Assembly: GCA_031763025.1 (NCBI GenBank) | Contig: JASSKH010000021.1 | Location: 248,001-312,000 of the forward strand | DNA: 64,000 nucleotides | Direction: 5' to 3' | Origin: Macrocystis pyrifera | Taxonomy: Eukaryota; Sar; Phaeophyceae; Laminariales; Laminariaceae | Shown: in pieces, positions 34,101-49,100 of the stretch | How the letters are laid out: each line of letters starts with the position of its first letter | How positions within the stretch are numbered: position 1 is the first letter of the stretch | Notes under the pieces: generated by a model | Seen by the model: the letters and a program-made list of their open reading frames with translations, nothing else | The model's database searches: none | What the model was told of the DNA's origin: nothing | Position numbers and translations under genes: made by a program

Positions 34101-37100
34101 TAAAAGCCGTTTGGTTCATCAAATCGGAAAAATGTCTTACGCAAAGGTAGCCGAAACAAGTGTGTCATGCAATTCGCATCTAACATAGATTTTGCTCGAC
34201 GTTCAAGACGCGAGTTAGGTAGTGATTTCCCGCTATCGCTACAGCCCCAGCTACAACTACAGCTACAACTACAGCTACAACCACAGTTACAACCACAGCT
34301 ACAACCACAGCTACAACCACAGCTACAACCACAGCTACAACCACAGCTACAACCACAGCTACAGTACAACCACAGCAACAGCTACAGCTACAGCAACAGC
34401 TACAACTACAACAACAGCAACAGCTACAACTACAGCTACAGCTTGCCTTGCAGCGGCCGATCTAGCCGCCTGGCTCCTGCTCTCCATGAGTACGAAAATA
34501 ACGCCGCTCTCGATCACGGGGCCGAGAAGAGCGCGTCCCCCGTCCGAAGATGCCGCAGAACAGAAAGATTCCGCTGCCGCTTCTTGCCCAATTGGATCAC
34601 CCGAAGCCGCCAATGTCATCGCCTGGAATATCAACGCCACCAAGACAAAAGTTAGCGTCAATGCCACAAATTAGTAACTGTAGTCATGATAGTAATGATA
34701 GTCATGATAGGCATCGGAGCCGTCCTATGGTACGGGTTTTATTTAATATATAGTATAGTATAGTATAGCGTAAACCTGTCTCACTGGCGGGGCTCCTGAA
34801 CTCGCAAACTATGCAATATACAATATATAGTATATTGTTTATCAATATCGCGTCCGCCTTTTGCGGAAAAATTATTGCACATTAACTTAATAATAATTAC
34901 ATGTCTTCACCTGCCTCGTCAACGGAAATTGGTCCTCGCACGCCCCAGATATCTTTCTTCTCTCAAAAATACAGAAACGTACCCTTATTATGTAATCCTG
35001 CTCGGTAGTATCAGTGATGATAATGGTATCCAACTGTATTCGAGTAGTGTAGTGTAGTGTAGTGTGTATTTATGTATAAAGGTGCAATACCAGGTATGGA
35101 ATACACACCCCAACCCTAACCCTAACCCACTCGTCACAAGCTTGCTACGTGCAACCTCGAATTTTATTATGATTTCCCAAATATACACTCCCACTCCTTG
35201 AATTATGAAGCTTCTCAAGCAGATTTGGCTTCCTTATATACGGACTGTACTTCCTGCATGAGGCCATATAAAACCCGTAGTATGCGCAATCGAAGTATCT
35301 TAGTATCGTATCACACACAGTTTGTTTCAACCAAATCCTCGATCTCACAGCTGTTATTTAAATTTTATAATAACATATGGGGGTCAGATGTTACGTAGAC
35401 GTTATTACACTAACTTAGGGTTAGATACCTACGGCGTAGCCCGTGGGATTACATATGTAAGTAGCCTATAATGAACGCAAACATTTTCCCGAAGTCGGTT
35501 ATTGAGTCAAGTATAGAGGTCTCCTATAGAATATTCAAAATAATATACGGTAGAATCAAGTCGAGAGCCTCGGAAATACTACAGTAGGTGGTACAGTAGG
35601 TGCTGCAATACCCCTATCGGCTGCACTTCGTCTTCCCTCCTTGGGTACACCCGTTCGAATGGCCGAATGGGGGCATAAAGTTCCGGCGGAGGCAACACCA
35701 TGAAACCCGCCGATACACAGCACTTCTACACACAGACCTCTCCACCATGTGCGGCTGGAGCTATTGACCAAGTAAATCACCGCGTCTAGCATGCACCATC
35801 ACCACGACTTTCAGACTGTTCACTCAGCACAATAAACACCAACTGGGCATTTTTGCACTACAGTAAGCACAACCAAACACCACCTGGGCATTTCTCTATT
35901 TTACATCAAGCACAACAAACCCCATATGGGCGAAAAGGAACGCCGCCACCTGCAGCTATCGTATCAGACAAGCCCTAACCCTAACCCAAGGCTGACATCT
36001 GCCAGAACATCCGCACTGCTCCAGCGCTCACCAAATCGCTCGAGCGGTCCAGACAAGGGGGCAGAGGTTACGTCGAGCACATACACACCTCCGCGAGGAA
36101 ACCCTGTAGACTCATGGCCCACGTGCCCAACGCCCCTTCCGCGTTGGAGAGGGCTGAAGCAATCGTCACTCTTCTAACAGTGCCCTGCATGCGAGACTCG
36201 GATGATATCGCCGCAAACGCTTCTCCCTCGCCTACGTCAAACAACAGAACGTACGTAGGGAACATTGTCGTTGTGTGGATGAATCGGTGGGGTTGCAAAC
36301 ATAGGTTGAGACACGTGTCAGGTTTAATGTTGGAGAGTGTGGTGAAATCGGGTTCTAGAAGGCCAAATTCAACAAAATCGTTAGTTCTGCATCTTGGTTT
36401 CCACTGTAAATGTCGAACGGTTTTGGTAGATTGTTTTTTCAGGGACAACGCAGGCCACACAAGAAGGGGAAGGGGGCTAACATGGTCGACATGAAGAGGC
36501 GCGCAACTCGAGGTATGGCTTGGAGGAAACTGAATAGAGATTTGTGTTGCATTGTTGCACTGCGCTCGACCGAATCGACTGAAAATCTAGACCGTTGCTA
36601 CTTTCCGAGACACCAGGGTCTTGCAAAGATGATCAGGTTTCGACGCAACGAGGAATTAGTAAAATTGACGATTGAAGGAGGAAAGGAGGACCAACGTAAA
36701 GGCGTGGATATAACTGGAATCAAAGCTCACGATGTTGCAACTGTCATGTCCCAGCAACACAACACATACAGCGCATACAGCGCATACAGCACATACAGCA
36801 CACAGCACATACTCGTACAGCAGATACAACGCCCACACTATTAAAATGTGCAGCACATACATGCAGCACACCCAGTACCACATACCACGCACACAAGGTA
36901 CACATCGTATAAATCACATAACATACAGCTCATACCGGTACAATACAGCACATACAAAACGCATGCATCACATCCAGCACATACAACAGCAGTATATACC
37001 ACACGTGAAGAGCAACAACGAGCAACTTAGAATAGCGCGACGGGGGGCTATTGGTGGACAAACTTGTCTGAGATGTCAGGTTTAGCCCACCGTATAAACG

Positions 37101-40100
37101 TGCCTTGTTCAAATATTGTGTTGTAACATCGCGTCGTACGTTAATTCGTATATAGTTTGGGATCAATGAGGCCTCCTGCTGCGACCAACCGGAGACTCTC
37201 ACCCAGGGTTGTTACTCCCTCGTTGGTCATCTGGCAATCAACGCGGCACCTCGTCGCAGAGAGTAGGTACCCCGGTAAAATAAACACTAACAAAACTCAT
37301 GTCGTTGTCGACTGTACGCCTCGCTACCAACGATGGGCGGGCGGGATGGTCTGTTTTCTTCCTAGCCTCTTTCTACTTTGTCGTGCTGTTGTAGAGCTGC
37401 GATATCGCTCACGGAGTGATGCTCAATCACTGTCTCCCCATACAACAAGGAGGCTTTCCCGAACAGGGATCCACCCTGCTGGCGTCCCCTCTTTTCTGGT
37501 CCAGATTACCGTTGTAACACACTACATGGTACATTCCTTGCCCCCTTCCCCAAGCACTATGTTTTTTATCGCAGCGTCCAAGGGTTATTAAGCCCAAACC
37601 CAAAGATGGCAACATTCAATAATATGTTCAAATGGGCATGCCACTTCAGGAACACAACAGCCTCGACAGTGCAAGCAACCGACGTCATAAAAAAATGTTT
37701 ACGTGCTGACATCAATTTGTGACATTGTCGAGAGTTTACGGCGCATTGGATCACGTCGGTTGATAAAATTGCATTACAGTAGTTTACGGAGGGCAACAAG
37801 TAGAACGATGGATGATAATTTCCTTCCTTACTCCAGAATTATATTTTACAAGACCGTTTCCTCCTGCATCGCTCAATAAAACCACGTACATACGAGCAAA
37901 CAAGACTACCGTTTTTTCCTGTATCGCATTTCTGTTATCTCATGCCTCTCGCAGAACACCGCCTTCTCTACACGCGTGGTGTTGCACGAATCGATGACAT
38001 TTACTGCCACGAACAGCGGCATTGTGATACCCTTGACGCGGGGTTTTGTACACGCCAAGTTTGAGTTTGCTAAGACGTTGGTACCGTGGGGACACTGCAC
38101 GTTAGTGTTGATCATTTTAGTTTAAAAAAAATGGATATATCGTTTTATCTTTCATCGAACTTCGATACCAGGTATATATATATCGTATCGGACACGCACA
38201 ACTAATGGCCACGAAGCACTCACTGCATTCTGATACCCTTCTTAGGGTTAAGGATTAGCACACGTCAACTCGATGTTCTCAGACGTTGAGGAAGCACCGC
38301 CCGCAAGTGTTGGATATCGTATGGAAAGAATCCACAATCCGATTCTTGATGTACCGAACCTGAAACATCGTACCGAACGTGTTTCTTGCCTTCTACCCCT
38401 TGGCATCCCCGCAGTAAATATGCTGAAGATGAATGAAGAGATTCTGACATATCGAATATCTATCGATGCTGAAAATAAATGAAAACTTCTGGCATATCGA
38501 ATATCGCGGCCGACGTATAACGTAGCTATTAATAGCAGACTTGAGTATCGACCACTCGATCAATCGACCTCACTCACGGGTGACGCGTTTGAGCAAAAAA
38601 TATAAAAAAACGTTTCGATCTGATTTTTCTTCATGTATCGAAGTCGAATATCGTTCGATGTCCTTTCACTAGTAACACCACTACACTGTTAACACCATAA
38701 CATAACGTACCTTTCGTTTCTGCAACACTACCACCACCCGCCTCCGCCTGAAACTGGAGAAGAGGCAACACGGCGTCCTTGATCTTCTGAGAATCCGCCC
38801 TCTCTCTCTCCTTTTCATTGGCTTGGACAGATGTCACCGCTCGGCCTACCCGGCTGAGACATGCAGATGCCTTCCTCCTCTCGACCGGCCTCTCGCTGCT
38901 CAGGGTTTTGTACAGGCTGTCATCACGCACGTCAACAGCATATGAACGGTGCGGTGAGGTGAGGTGAGCCCGCTATACCGTTGTAGAGCGTGGATAACAC
39001 AATGCTTACAATGAGAATGATGCACGGTGCTGGGCATCATCTGCTCCATAGCATGGATAGCACAGGCCAAAGAGCAGAGCTGTGAGTTGGCTAACTGTGA
39101 CAGTAATACAATTCACTGAAAAGTTATTAGTTTGCTACTGTAGGCAACACAGACAGTTGCAGCGGAGGCAAATCATTCCACCACTTCGTAGGGGTTCCTT
39201 GCTTGCAGAAAAAGACAACTTTGGTTTTTAATATGTGCTGTGCGTAAAACGTAGCTAAATAAAGCAAGCGGGATCCTTCGGAAGCACTTCCGGTCTCCCT
39301 CGGGATACTTTAGTCCACTTAGGTCAACCAGCATCCGAGTAATCGTAGTCGGCAACTCGCAGACCTATAAAATACCGCGCCTCCGGCCTCGCCCCTATGA
39401 TAGAATGATTGGGGATCACGATGACCAAGAATTAACAATGGTATCGCCCCACACTTCGAGCAAGCTCCAGAAAGTATTGACTGCAGTGATGCTGACACAC
39501 AGCTGACGTGTATCCAAACAGCGGGCAGGGCTCTTACGACAGCGGGCCTCATACATGTTTTACATACTGTACAAACCCCCATTGCCAACGGCTCGTGTAT
39601 TTGCGCGCTCGTGTGTTTGTTCGTTGATTCATCCGTGTATCCATGTGCTCGTGAAAGTATGTGGTCGTGTACTTGCGCGCTCGTGTTTTAAATTGGTGTT
39701 GTATTCCTGCGTTAGTTTTCACCACCAGAACGCGTGTTACCCCGCTTTCGATGCACGCCACACACGCACACTAGTCCCACGTCACTCGAAACTGACATCG
39801 TGACCCAGCGTTCGCGAATCAAGGCCTGCCGCGAAATGCACGGTGCAGCAACTGCGCAACACGAAGAGCACAACGCGCGGAAAAAAAAACGCTATATGTC
39901 TACCGTGCACTGGAAGTACACTAATAATAATTGTACACTAGCAACACGTACACTGGCAGTACAGTATCCTGACAGGATACTGGCAATACAAACACTGTCA
40001 GCACACTGTCAGTACACGGTAGTACACTGGAAGTACGTTGGCATAATTGCAGTACATTACCTGATCACGGCAGAAGACGACAACAGCGCCAGTCCCTTGT

Positions 40101-43100
40101 CCCTGACCCAGAGGCTGAGTCGCACCCGGCGGCGGTGAGCCTTCTGTCGCTTCTCGTAGGCTTCCTTCGCTGTAGCGCATGACACGGCAGCAGGGCATCA
40201 CACGACCGCGGCAAAGGTCGAGAACGAGCGCCACTAACAAAACTACTCCAGTTGATAAATGTGATAAGAGACACCTACGGCATCAGCATGTCAAAGAGAG
40301 CTTTCTCTGTTAGCACCGCTACCGCTACGACTTCTACGGCTACAGATTCCATCACAGCACTGCCGCTAAAGCTACAGCTACGGCCACAGCCCCAGTTGAG
40401 GCTACAGTTACACTAACAGCTACACTGCACATGCGGCTACAGCTGCAACCACATTAACAGATAGCAGTAACCGCCAAGAGAGCCGGGTGAGAGGGGCATT
40501 GAGGTACTACTTACTGCGTAGGAGTGCTGGCCACTGTCGAATATAGAAGGCAGTCGACGTTTGTAGGCACCTCAAGACTAAAAAGAAAACGCAAGACCGA
40601 ATAGACGCCACGTGAAGTGACCCATAATGGGGTAAGTTGGGGTTGAGTGCCCCGCTCCATGTGAAGACGCGGCAACGCAGGACGGGCTACGACATGCGCT
40701 CAACGTCATAGGAGTTGACCTGGTAAGCCACTGTCGTCCGAAGGCTGCGATTCATGGTCGCTTCTTGGAGCACACCAGCGGACAACGGCTTCCAAAGCCG
40801 TGTCGAACACCTGAAGGAACCACGTGTGCGAGCGGTTAGCCCGCCAGCACCGTCGACCGCATGCAGTCAATTCATATTTTGTTTTGTCAGCACTTTCATC
40901 TTTGATATGTACGTCAAATGTATACGTGCAGAGACAGAAAACATCGTCACTTACCGCATAGAACACCTACAAGCAAAGAAACGCAGGCTGACAGTTACAG
41001 GAAAATAAAGAACTCGGGAATCCGTATGATGAATTTAGTTTAAAATGGACCCATTCTCAAAAAGAAATCTACCCTGGGGCATTTCGCTAGTTGCTGCAGC
41101 AGTCGTCAAAACGTTTAAATGTGCACTTTCGAATACACTTCAAGGGGGGAAGGGAAAAAACACGATGACAACAGCATCTGCCACACAAAACCGCCTATAC
41201 CTATATAATTATTAATATAGTATTACAGTATCACAGTATATAGTAGTACCAGGCACATGCCATTAAATATCACTGCTGAGGTGGGGGGGTGTCCTACTAT
41301 GACTATGTGCAACACTGCTGTAACACGGGTGATGAGGAGAATAAAGGGGAACACAGCAAGCCACACACCCCCTGTGACGACTTTCCAAGACGCTTTATCG
41401 ACAACGGAGAGAGTGCAAACGCTAATACTTTCTGTAGTGCCGAGCGACGCATCTATGAAAATATCTCCAAGAGAAGGTTCCAAAGCCACCATTTTCGTTG
41501 TGTGTGCCCCCCTTAAGGCACCTTAAGGCCTCAAGGCACCACAAGGCATGCTGTCCAGAATACCAGCTTATCCCAGGGGTGTTATCTTATCATATATAGC
41601 AGTTATACACAGGATACAGAACTACTACGTATATTAATGCATCAATACTGAAAATGCAACGGAAGGGGCTGCACGACACCCGCGCAGACAGCATAACGAT
41701 AGGTGTACTACTACTACTACTACTACTGTGCTGCACACTACTTCTATAAGGTCGACTAGGCCATAAGACCACACTTGTGGACTTTCACGTCTCCATGCTA
41801 CTCGTATAATGAAGTAAGAACGATTAATCTTCATTCCCTCGCCAACACAGCCGATCGGCACGATGCCACGATAGCACCATCCCAAGCCAACACAATTACG
41901 CTTGGTAAAGCTGTGAGTGTGCACGACTCGAGTCGCCAACTAATGTAGTTATCAGTCGGAATAAAATTCAGTCGTTTAGGTCGGTAAGTCGCCGCGCCAT
42001 GAGCTGGATTCGGCAGCCAACTTGCCCACTAAAGTCAGCTAGTTGGCTAACGGCACCTACCGATTGGTTATTATTCGACTTGCAGGTTTAACGGTAGGTT
42101 TGGATAGAGGACCATGGAGTCAGGTCACAGGTCACAGACGCGGATCATATAGCAAGCAAACAACAACACGAAATACGAAGCCTCTTAGTACTGGAAACCC
42201 CACCATACATAGCGGTATTGTCACACGTACTCTGTATGATTCGCTTCAGGATTTGCGTGCCATTTAGTGTCATATAGTCACGAGGTATTCTGCCACTCCA
42301 CAGTTATTGGAGCCTATCCTGCTACCATGGAATGCATTGTGGTGATGAGCTCACGTGAGAACAACAACACGCCACGCAATACTCAACGACGATACCTCTC
42401 GATTTTGAATTTTGAGGCCCTGCGCCAAAAGTTTGACAGCGGCATCGGCCAGCTCCTTCCCAGCACCCTCCACCTGCTCGCGGTTCGCTTCCGGCAACTC
42501 GTCGAGACGGTCTACCACCTGAAATATTGAGGCCAAACGTGTTCGTTGAGTTAGCAAAAGTCCATGAAAATCGATGAGCAGCGGGAATGTTAAACCCCTT
42601 GCGCGACAAAAGTCATTCAGAAAGTGATGAAAGCGATGACGGCGATAAAAAAGTGATAAAAGTGGTAAAGGTGATAAAAGTAATAAAAGCGATAGTAGCG
42701 ATAAAAGTGATAAAATGTGATCGTAAAAGTGATCAAATGATAAAAGTGATGAAACTGATGAAAGCAATAAAAGCTATTTTAAAAGTGATAAAAGAGATAA
42801 AAGAGATAAACTAATATATCAAAGTAAAAATAATAAAAGTGATAAGTGATAAAATTCATGAAAGAGATAAAAGTGATAACAGCGATAGAGGTGATTTCAA
42901 AAGTGATGAAAGCGATAAAAGTGAAAAAAAAGTGATGAAAGCGATAAAAGTGAGAACACTTAGCTCTGCGTGTGAGGTCCCTTTTATAGCCGGTACCAGC
43001 AATATCGGTGTCCATTGACCGTTGTGCGCAGAGATGAATTTCGTTTTTTTTTTTCGACCAACCGCAACGAAGAACATTGACAGCAGCCGTCATCATTTTT

Positions 43101-46100
43101 CTTCATTAGAGACCAACAAAGCTCAGAAGCATTTCAGGAGACCGAGAAGCAGAAAATAGGGGAAAACCTTCGTATGGGATATAAAAGGGTAGGAAAAGCA
43201 GCAGCAACAGACAGCGCAGGAGCGGGAGGAGGAGGAGATGGAAGGTGGCAGCCTCGCCACCCTCGCCACCTCTGCCCACCTCCGCCCCCCCTCGGCTGCC
43301 AGCGCCGCTAGTGCTGCACGCGTTTCTGCCTCCGCGTGCAGCCGCTGTTGACGCTCCCCGGACAATTTTGCTGCCGTGTCAAGTCGCAGCCGCTCCTCGG
43401 TTTCCATTGGCCATTTTTTCTCCTCGGCTAGACTCTCGGCCGATTGGCGAGCTTCGGTCTCAGAAGCACATTTGGCCACAGCCTCGTCGCGTGCACGGGC
43501 AGCACCGTCATGGCGTCGCTCGAACGCACGATAGTCGTGGCGCTCCGCTATGTTCTCGGCGCGCTTGTCTCTCCCCGCTTCACCTATTGTTTTCCCCGTG
43601 CAAGCGAAGAACTCTTCGTTCTTTTTTTTCAAAGCCTCCTGTAGTTCCTTTTTGTTTTTTTTCTTGTTACATGTGTTTCCCATTGTATGGTGTATACCAA
43701 AAAACTAGTATTTTTTTTTACGGAGTGATACTCTTTACTCGAGTGTACGATTGGAGTGATTTTTGTTCATCTGTGTGCGGGATATCACAAACTAGTTTTT
43801 GGTAGCCTCGATTCCTAATATCAGTCGATGCGCTCTAGAGCGGGGTGCAATTATACGGAAATACGCTTAAAATGACACCTATCGCTGTTTTTCAGATCAG
43901 CATCAAACGGGATAACATTCAGGTTGCTCCCAAAAGTTACAACATATGCTTTTAAACGTCTGGGCACACCATGGACAGCCAATTCGTGACGTATGAAGAG
44001 TTACAGGCGATGCATTGCTGACCTTCCGGTTTACTATATTCAAGTTATTTTGGAGCGCCATGACATTTTTTTTGCTGACAATTGTCAAGTCTGTTGGTTG
44101 TTACGTTAGGGAACAAATTCACAAATTTTACCAGTCCACCGATTTCTGGTCGATCGCAGAGCTAACACTTATAAAGCGATAAAAGCTATAAAAGCGATAA
44201 AAACGAGGCAATATATCTACCCGGGGGGGGGGGGGGGGGAACTAGAAAAATTGCTGTGACCACCGCTCGTCCTGAAGGTGTTCGGGTGTTTAGAGCTGAT
44301 ATTAATGCACGAGTTGAGCTGGAACGAAAAGCGACGGTAAAAAATAAATAACGAAATGTTGAAATGCCGCGCACTTGCAGCCGTGGATCATCAGCGACGC
44401 GTCGATGCGGTACCTCGAGATACAACATGTACGCAGGTGTACCGCTGGTGTACCTCTGTAGTGTTTCTTGGGTTAACTGTGTCCGAGGTACGAGGGATCT
44501 TAGCTACCGTACTAGTGTATGCTGTGCGCTCCCCCTCGACGGTTGATGCATACTTGTCGTCTTTTAGTTCGATATCCTATAATCGCGTGAAAAGGAATGC
44601 TAGCGAGGGGGGTATCAAGAGCATACCATAAAAGCCTGGACAGCTTAAACGGCCGGGTACACAATAAGGCAACACGGCCGTAACAAACAGCTATACGCAC
44701 CATGGGCACCTATAGAGACATTGCACACATTGTACGGCCACAAGTGCAACGTACTTCGGTCGGGCACAATAAGGCATTCAGGCAATAAGGGAACACAAAC
44801 ACAAACAATATGCACCATAGGCACCCTAAGTACACATTGTACAGTCACAAGAACAAGAACAAGAAAAATAACAAGAACAAACCGCTTTCAGCTCGCTCTT
44901 CCGTAAAGGTTCAAGGTTTCAAGTCAAAACGTTTCAAGGCTCAAAGTAGACTGCTTGAAGGTTCGAGAGGTTCAAGATTCGATGTTGGAGGTTGAAGGTT
45001 CAAGGCTGAACGTTCATTCTTCAACGTTCAAGATCGAAGGTTCAAGGTTGAACTTGGGAAAGTTCGAATTTCAAGGTTGAAGGTCAAACCTTCAATGCCG
45101 AACGTTCAGTATTGAAGGCTCGACATCGACGGTTCAATATTAAAGGTTGCAGTTCAAGGTCGAAGAGTTAAGGCTAACAATTCAAGATTAAGCAATGACG
45201 GTTGAAGGTTCAATGTTCAAGGTGTAATATCGAAGGCTCAACATTGAAGATTCACTATTGAAAGTTGAAGGTTCAAGGTTCAAGGTTCAAAAGTCAAGAT
45301 TCGATGTTCAACCTTGGACGTTGAAGGTTCAAGATTGAACTTTGATCAAGGTTTAACACGACTTTCAGGTTCAAGGTTCATTGTTCAAGGTTCCTGGTTC
45401 AAGGTTCAAGGCTGAAGATTCAAGGTTGGAGGCTGACTCTCGAGCGTAAGATTGAAAGTTCAAATGTAAAGGTTCAAGGATGAGATTGGACGTCCAAGCC
45501 TCAAGGTTCGAAGGTCGAGGTTCAAGGTTCAAGGTTGAGGTTAAAGGCTCAAGGCTCAAGGTTCAAGTTTCGAGGTTAACGTTTAAGTTTGAAGAGGAGC
45601 ACTCACCGCATGTTCGTCCCACTGAAGGAGGTGCACAGCGGTGGACAGAACCACCTCCGCCACTGGAGACCCCTCTCCTACATCACTCCTCGCCCCTTCC
45701 TCCGTTAACATATCCGCCAGGTCGGACAGCAGCTCCTGTTAGATGTGATTGGTGATGAGTGGTTGGCGATTAGTGATTGGACAAATGGCATGCCACGGCA
45801 GGAAGGGGGGGAGGGGTACTCACTGTCATGAATCGCCGTAGTGTTCAAGACCATAGACTTTCGCTTCCCTAGGTCGAGGTCGGGACGGAGCACCTCGGGC
45901 TCTAACCGACCAGGCAAGTATTGCTTGCACCAAGCGCAATGACACTACAGTACGGTAGGATGTCACTACAGTGCGCTCTTAATGGCATGTCATGTCACTA
46001 CAGTGTGTTATCATGCCTCTACAGTGCGGTAGAGTGCGCTTGGGAGGGGGAGGGGGGCGTACTCATTTGTTGCTTGCCTTTGTCATTTGACCACGCATCC

Positions 46101-49100
46101 CTTTCGAGACAGAGCACCGTTCATACTCCTAATAGAGACACCTCCAACAATTGGGCGCTCATTACGTTGTTTCCATATATTACATAGAAACTTTTTGTTA
46201 TCCCCTTCCTGTCTGGCCGCCTGTGGCCACCATCTATCTCCTAGGATAGCGATCGTTTCCTCGCTGCTATTCAATGTATCAAACTCCTCCACGTCACATT
46301 TGCCTATATTTCCCTCACCTCCTCTTCTAACACATCCCGTTCCTCGTTGTATAGTTCACATTCTCCTACTATGTGAGTTCTACTCTCTATTGCTTTGCCA
46401 CATGGGCACATCTGTGCATCTACTCCCTCCTCCTCCCGGCTACTGCTATACCTCTTTTTTCTTTCTGGCAGGTCCAGGTCACCTACACGCAAGCGCAGTT
46501 TCAGCGTTTTCGCGATGTCCATTGAGCCGTGCAAATACATTTTCATTTCTATTCCTTCCCTCAATCCCCCCTGTATCTCTTAAGTGTTTTTCCGATTCCA
46601 CCTTGTTTCTTAGCGCTACCCTTTCCCTTCTTTTCTATCATTTCTTGTACTTCTGCCTTGTACCGGTTGGGGGGGGGGGGGGGGTTGTGTTGGGCCCAAA
46701 TGGTGTTTTGTAAGTAAGGTGATCTGAGTGAGTGATCCGAATGAGTGAGTGAGTGCGTGGGTGAGGCGGTTTCTCTACTTGAGGAACTGCCCAATACTGC
46801 ACCTACCTTTTGTGATCCCATTTTTGTGTTATTAATAGTATCAATGACTACAAGTAGTATTTATTATACTGCTATCAAGTTCCTTGTATGTGTAGCCCAT
46901 GGTTCATTTTGATTGTGTATCGATTGCGTGTATAAACTTGGTCGCAAAGTGAGGTACTTTTAGTACGAAAACTACCAAGAGTAATAATAGTACCAAGTAA
47001 TAGAAATCTACTATTAATACCAGTACATACAACTCTGTAGTACTATTTAATACTACAGCAGTAGCACGATTTGTACTACAAGCAGCAGTAGGAGGAGGAG
47101 GAGGAGGAGGAGGAGGAGGAGTACAATAATATTAATAATGATATACTCGTAGATCTACTCATCTTAGGACCCTGATGAAAATAAGGCACTGCAGTACAGT
47201 ATTAATAATGCTGCTGCAACATTTCGTCGTCGCATCAACCCGCACTTCGTACAGTATACAAGGTTCCCCTTCGGGATGTGGGTAACGTGAAATCCCGGGG
47301 GCGTCGCAAGGCGAAAAGGGAATCACAGGTAACACCCGTACAGCTGTTCTTGGCGGGAGCGGGAGCCATGGGTTAGCGTATTGCTCGAAGGAACGAGTGA
47401 GAGCAGTCGGCAGGAACTGAGTACTACTCTTTTTTTCTGGTGGATACATTACTACATGCACGCGGTACAATGGGTTGACTACTATACCGTCACTATACAC
47501 CTCTACCACTACTACGCAGATGTACACGTACAGTAGAAGCAGCATGCTCTCCACAGAACACTACCTGGTACACCACTACTACGACTACTAACTGCACTAC
47601 TACAGTACTACTGCTGACCAATCGCTTATACAATACCTGGTGCAGACAACCACAAACAGAGAGGTCAAATAACTACGCGGTACCACGGATTGGGGCATGA
47701 CTGCTATATTGTTACTATACACCACCACCAGTATTACGTAGATGCAGTACAGGTAGAAGCAGCATGAATAAATACTGCACTACAATACCTACTACTACTG
47801 TTTGTTCCTATATTACTAAAGCTTCCATACAACGGCGACATAGCATGCACGCGGTACCATGAGTTGGGGGTATGACTACTATACTGCTGTTACTCTTAAT
47901 GTACACCACTACAAGTACTATGCAGATAGATGTACTGTAGTAAAGGTAGAAGTAGCATGAACGCTACAAACTGCCGGTACTATACTACTACGACTACTCT
48001 TAGTTTAAATGATTTGGTACATGTACAGGCTACATCTTTCTATACGGTTGAGAGAATCTACTGCTATGGCCACAGCGGTACCATGAGTTGGGGGCATGAC
48101 TACTATACTGCTCTGAATTTTTTTTTTTTTTATCATCACTTTTACTTTCCAGCCCACTCGTTGGAGGTTTTACCCTCCTCGACAATCTTCTGGACAAGCC
48201 GTGGTCACAGGTGTCGTCCCTTCTCCCCCCCGGTACGTGCCTTTTATTTTTTGTCGCGCATAGGGTTCAGCATTCCCACTGCTCGTCGTTTTCATCGAAT
48301 GTAGTTAACTCACGCTCTCGCGCTTTCCGCGTATCAATTTTTTATGCAAGAAAAAGTCCCTACGAGCATGCACTCGGTGAAGTTTGAACCCACGAAATTG
48401 ATCTTGATAGGCACCCGGACCACCTACCAAGCCACCGGGGACGCTGGTCCCCCGTAATGTACACCACTACAACTACTACGCAGATAGATCTAATGTAGTA
48501 AAGGTAGAAGCAGCATGCACGGCACAAACTATCTGGTACTATAATATACTAACAATAGTACCCGCACGACTAATTTTAATAATTATTTTGTAAATGTACA
48601 GGCTACGAACCTATTCTATACGGTTGAGGGCATCTACCGCTATTGACCAGGTAGTAGCAGCAAGCAGAGGTAGACGGACCGACGAATACAGTTTGGTTTT
48701 CACGTACGTGCTCGGTGTGAGGTGTGTGGTGTACGTCAAAGGGCCAGGTGAAACATGTAGGACTCTCGACAGACGTGTATTGCTGCTGCAGCACTGGATT
48801 TTATAACTTGACAAAAAGACAAGTAGTTGCGAAAAAAAACGTCTAAGCGGCTAACTTCGTCAACTCGTAAAATCATTCAAGTCTGATAGGCTTAAAAACT
48901 ATGTACTCTTCAACAGCAACCGAACGCACTTGCTCTTGATAAAATCGAACGAGTACAGCCGGAGTTACAGCAAAAACAATATATTTACCGCGGATTCTTC
49001 ATTTTTCGCTTCAAACGAATGTTTTTGGCGTACCTCCGGCTGTACTGGTTCGAATTTATTAAAAGTAAGTGCGTTCGGTTGCTGTTGAAGAGTGCATAGT

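Noticed and set aside
34167..34655. ORFs rich in Gln/Tyr or Asn/Ser
   Set aside because: Translations of the 12-bp CAGCTACAACCA minisatellite.
42396..42518. Shorter version of UNC45 exon f ending at GAG|GTATCG
   Set aside because: It ends in phase 0, which does not match the phase of the next exon; the donor at 42354 does.
43245..43805. Plus-strand 186-codon ORF opposite the MGNTC frame
   Set aside because: The minus frame has the coherent N-terminal signal and helix; the plus frame looks like its mirror of Pro/Ala/Leu codons.
48360..48450. Possible functional tRNA gene (A and B boxes)
   Set aside because: Acceptor and anticodon stems do not form; the poly(A) tail and second copy show a SINE head.
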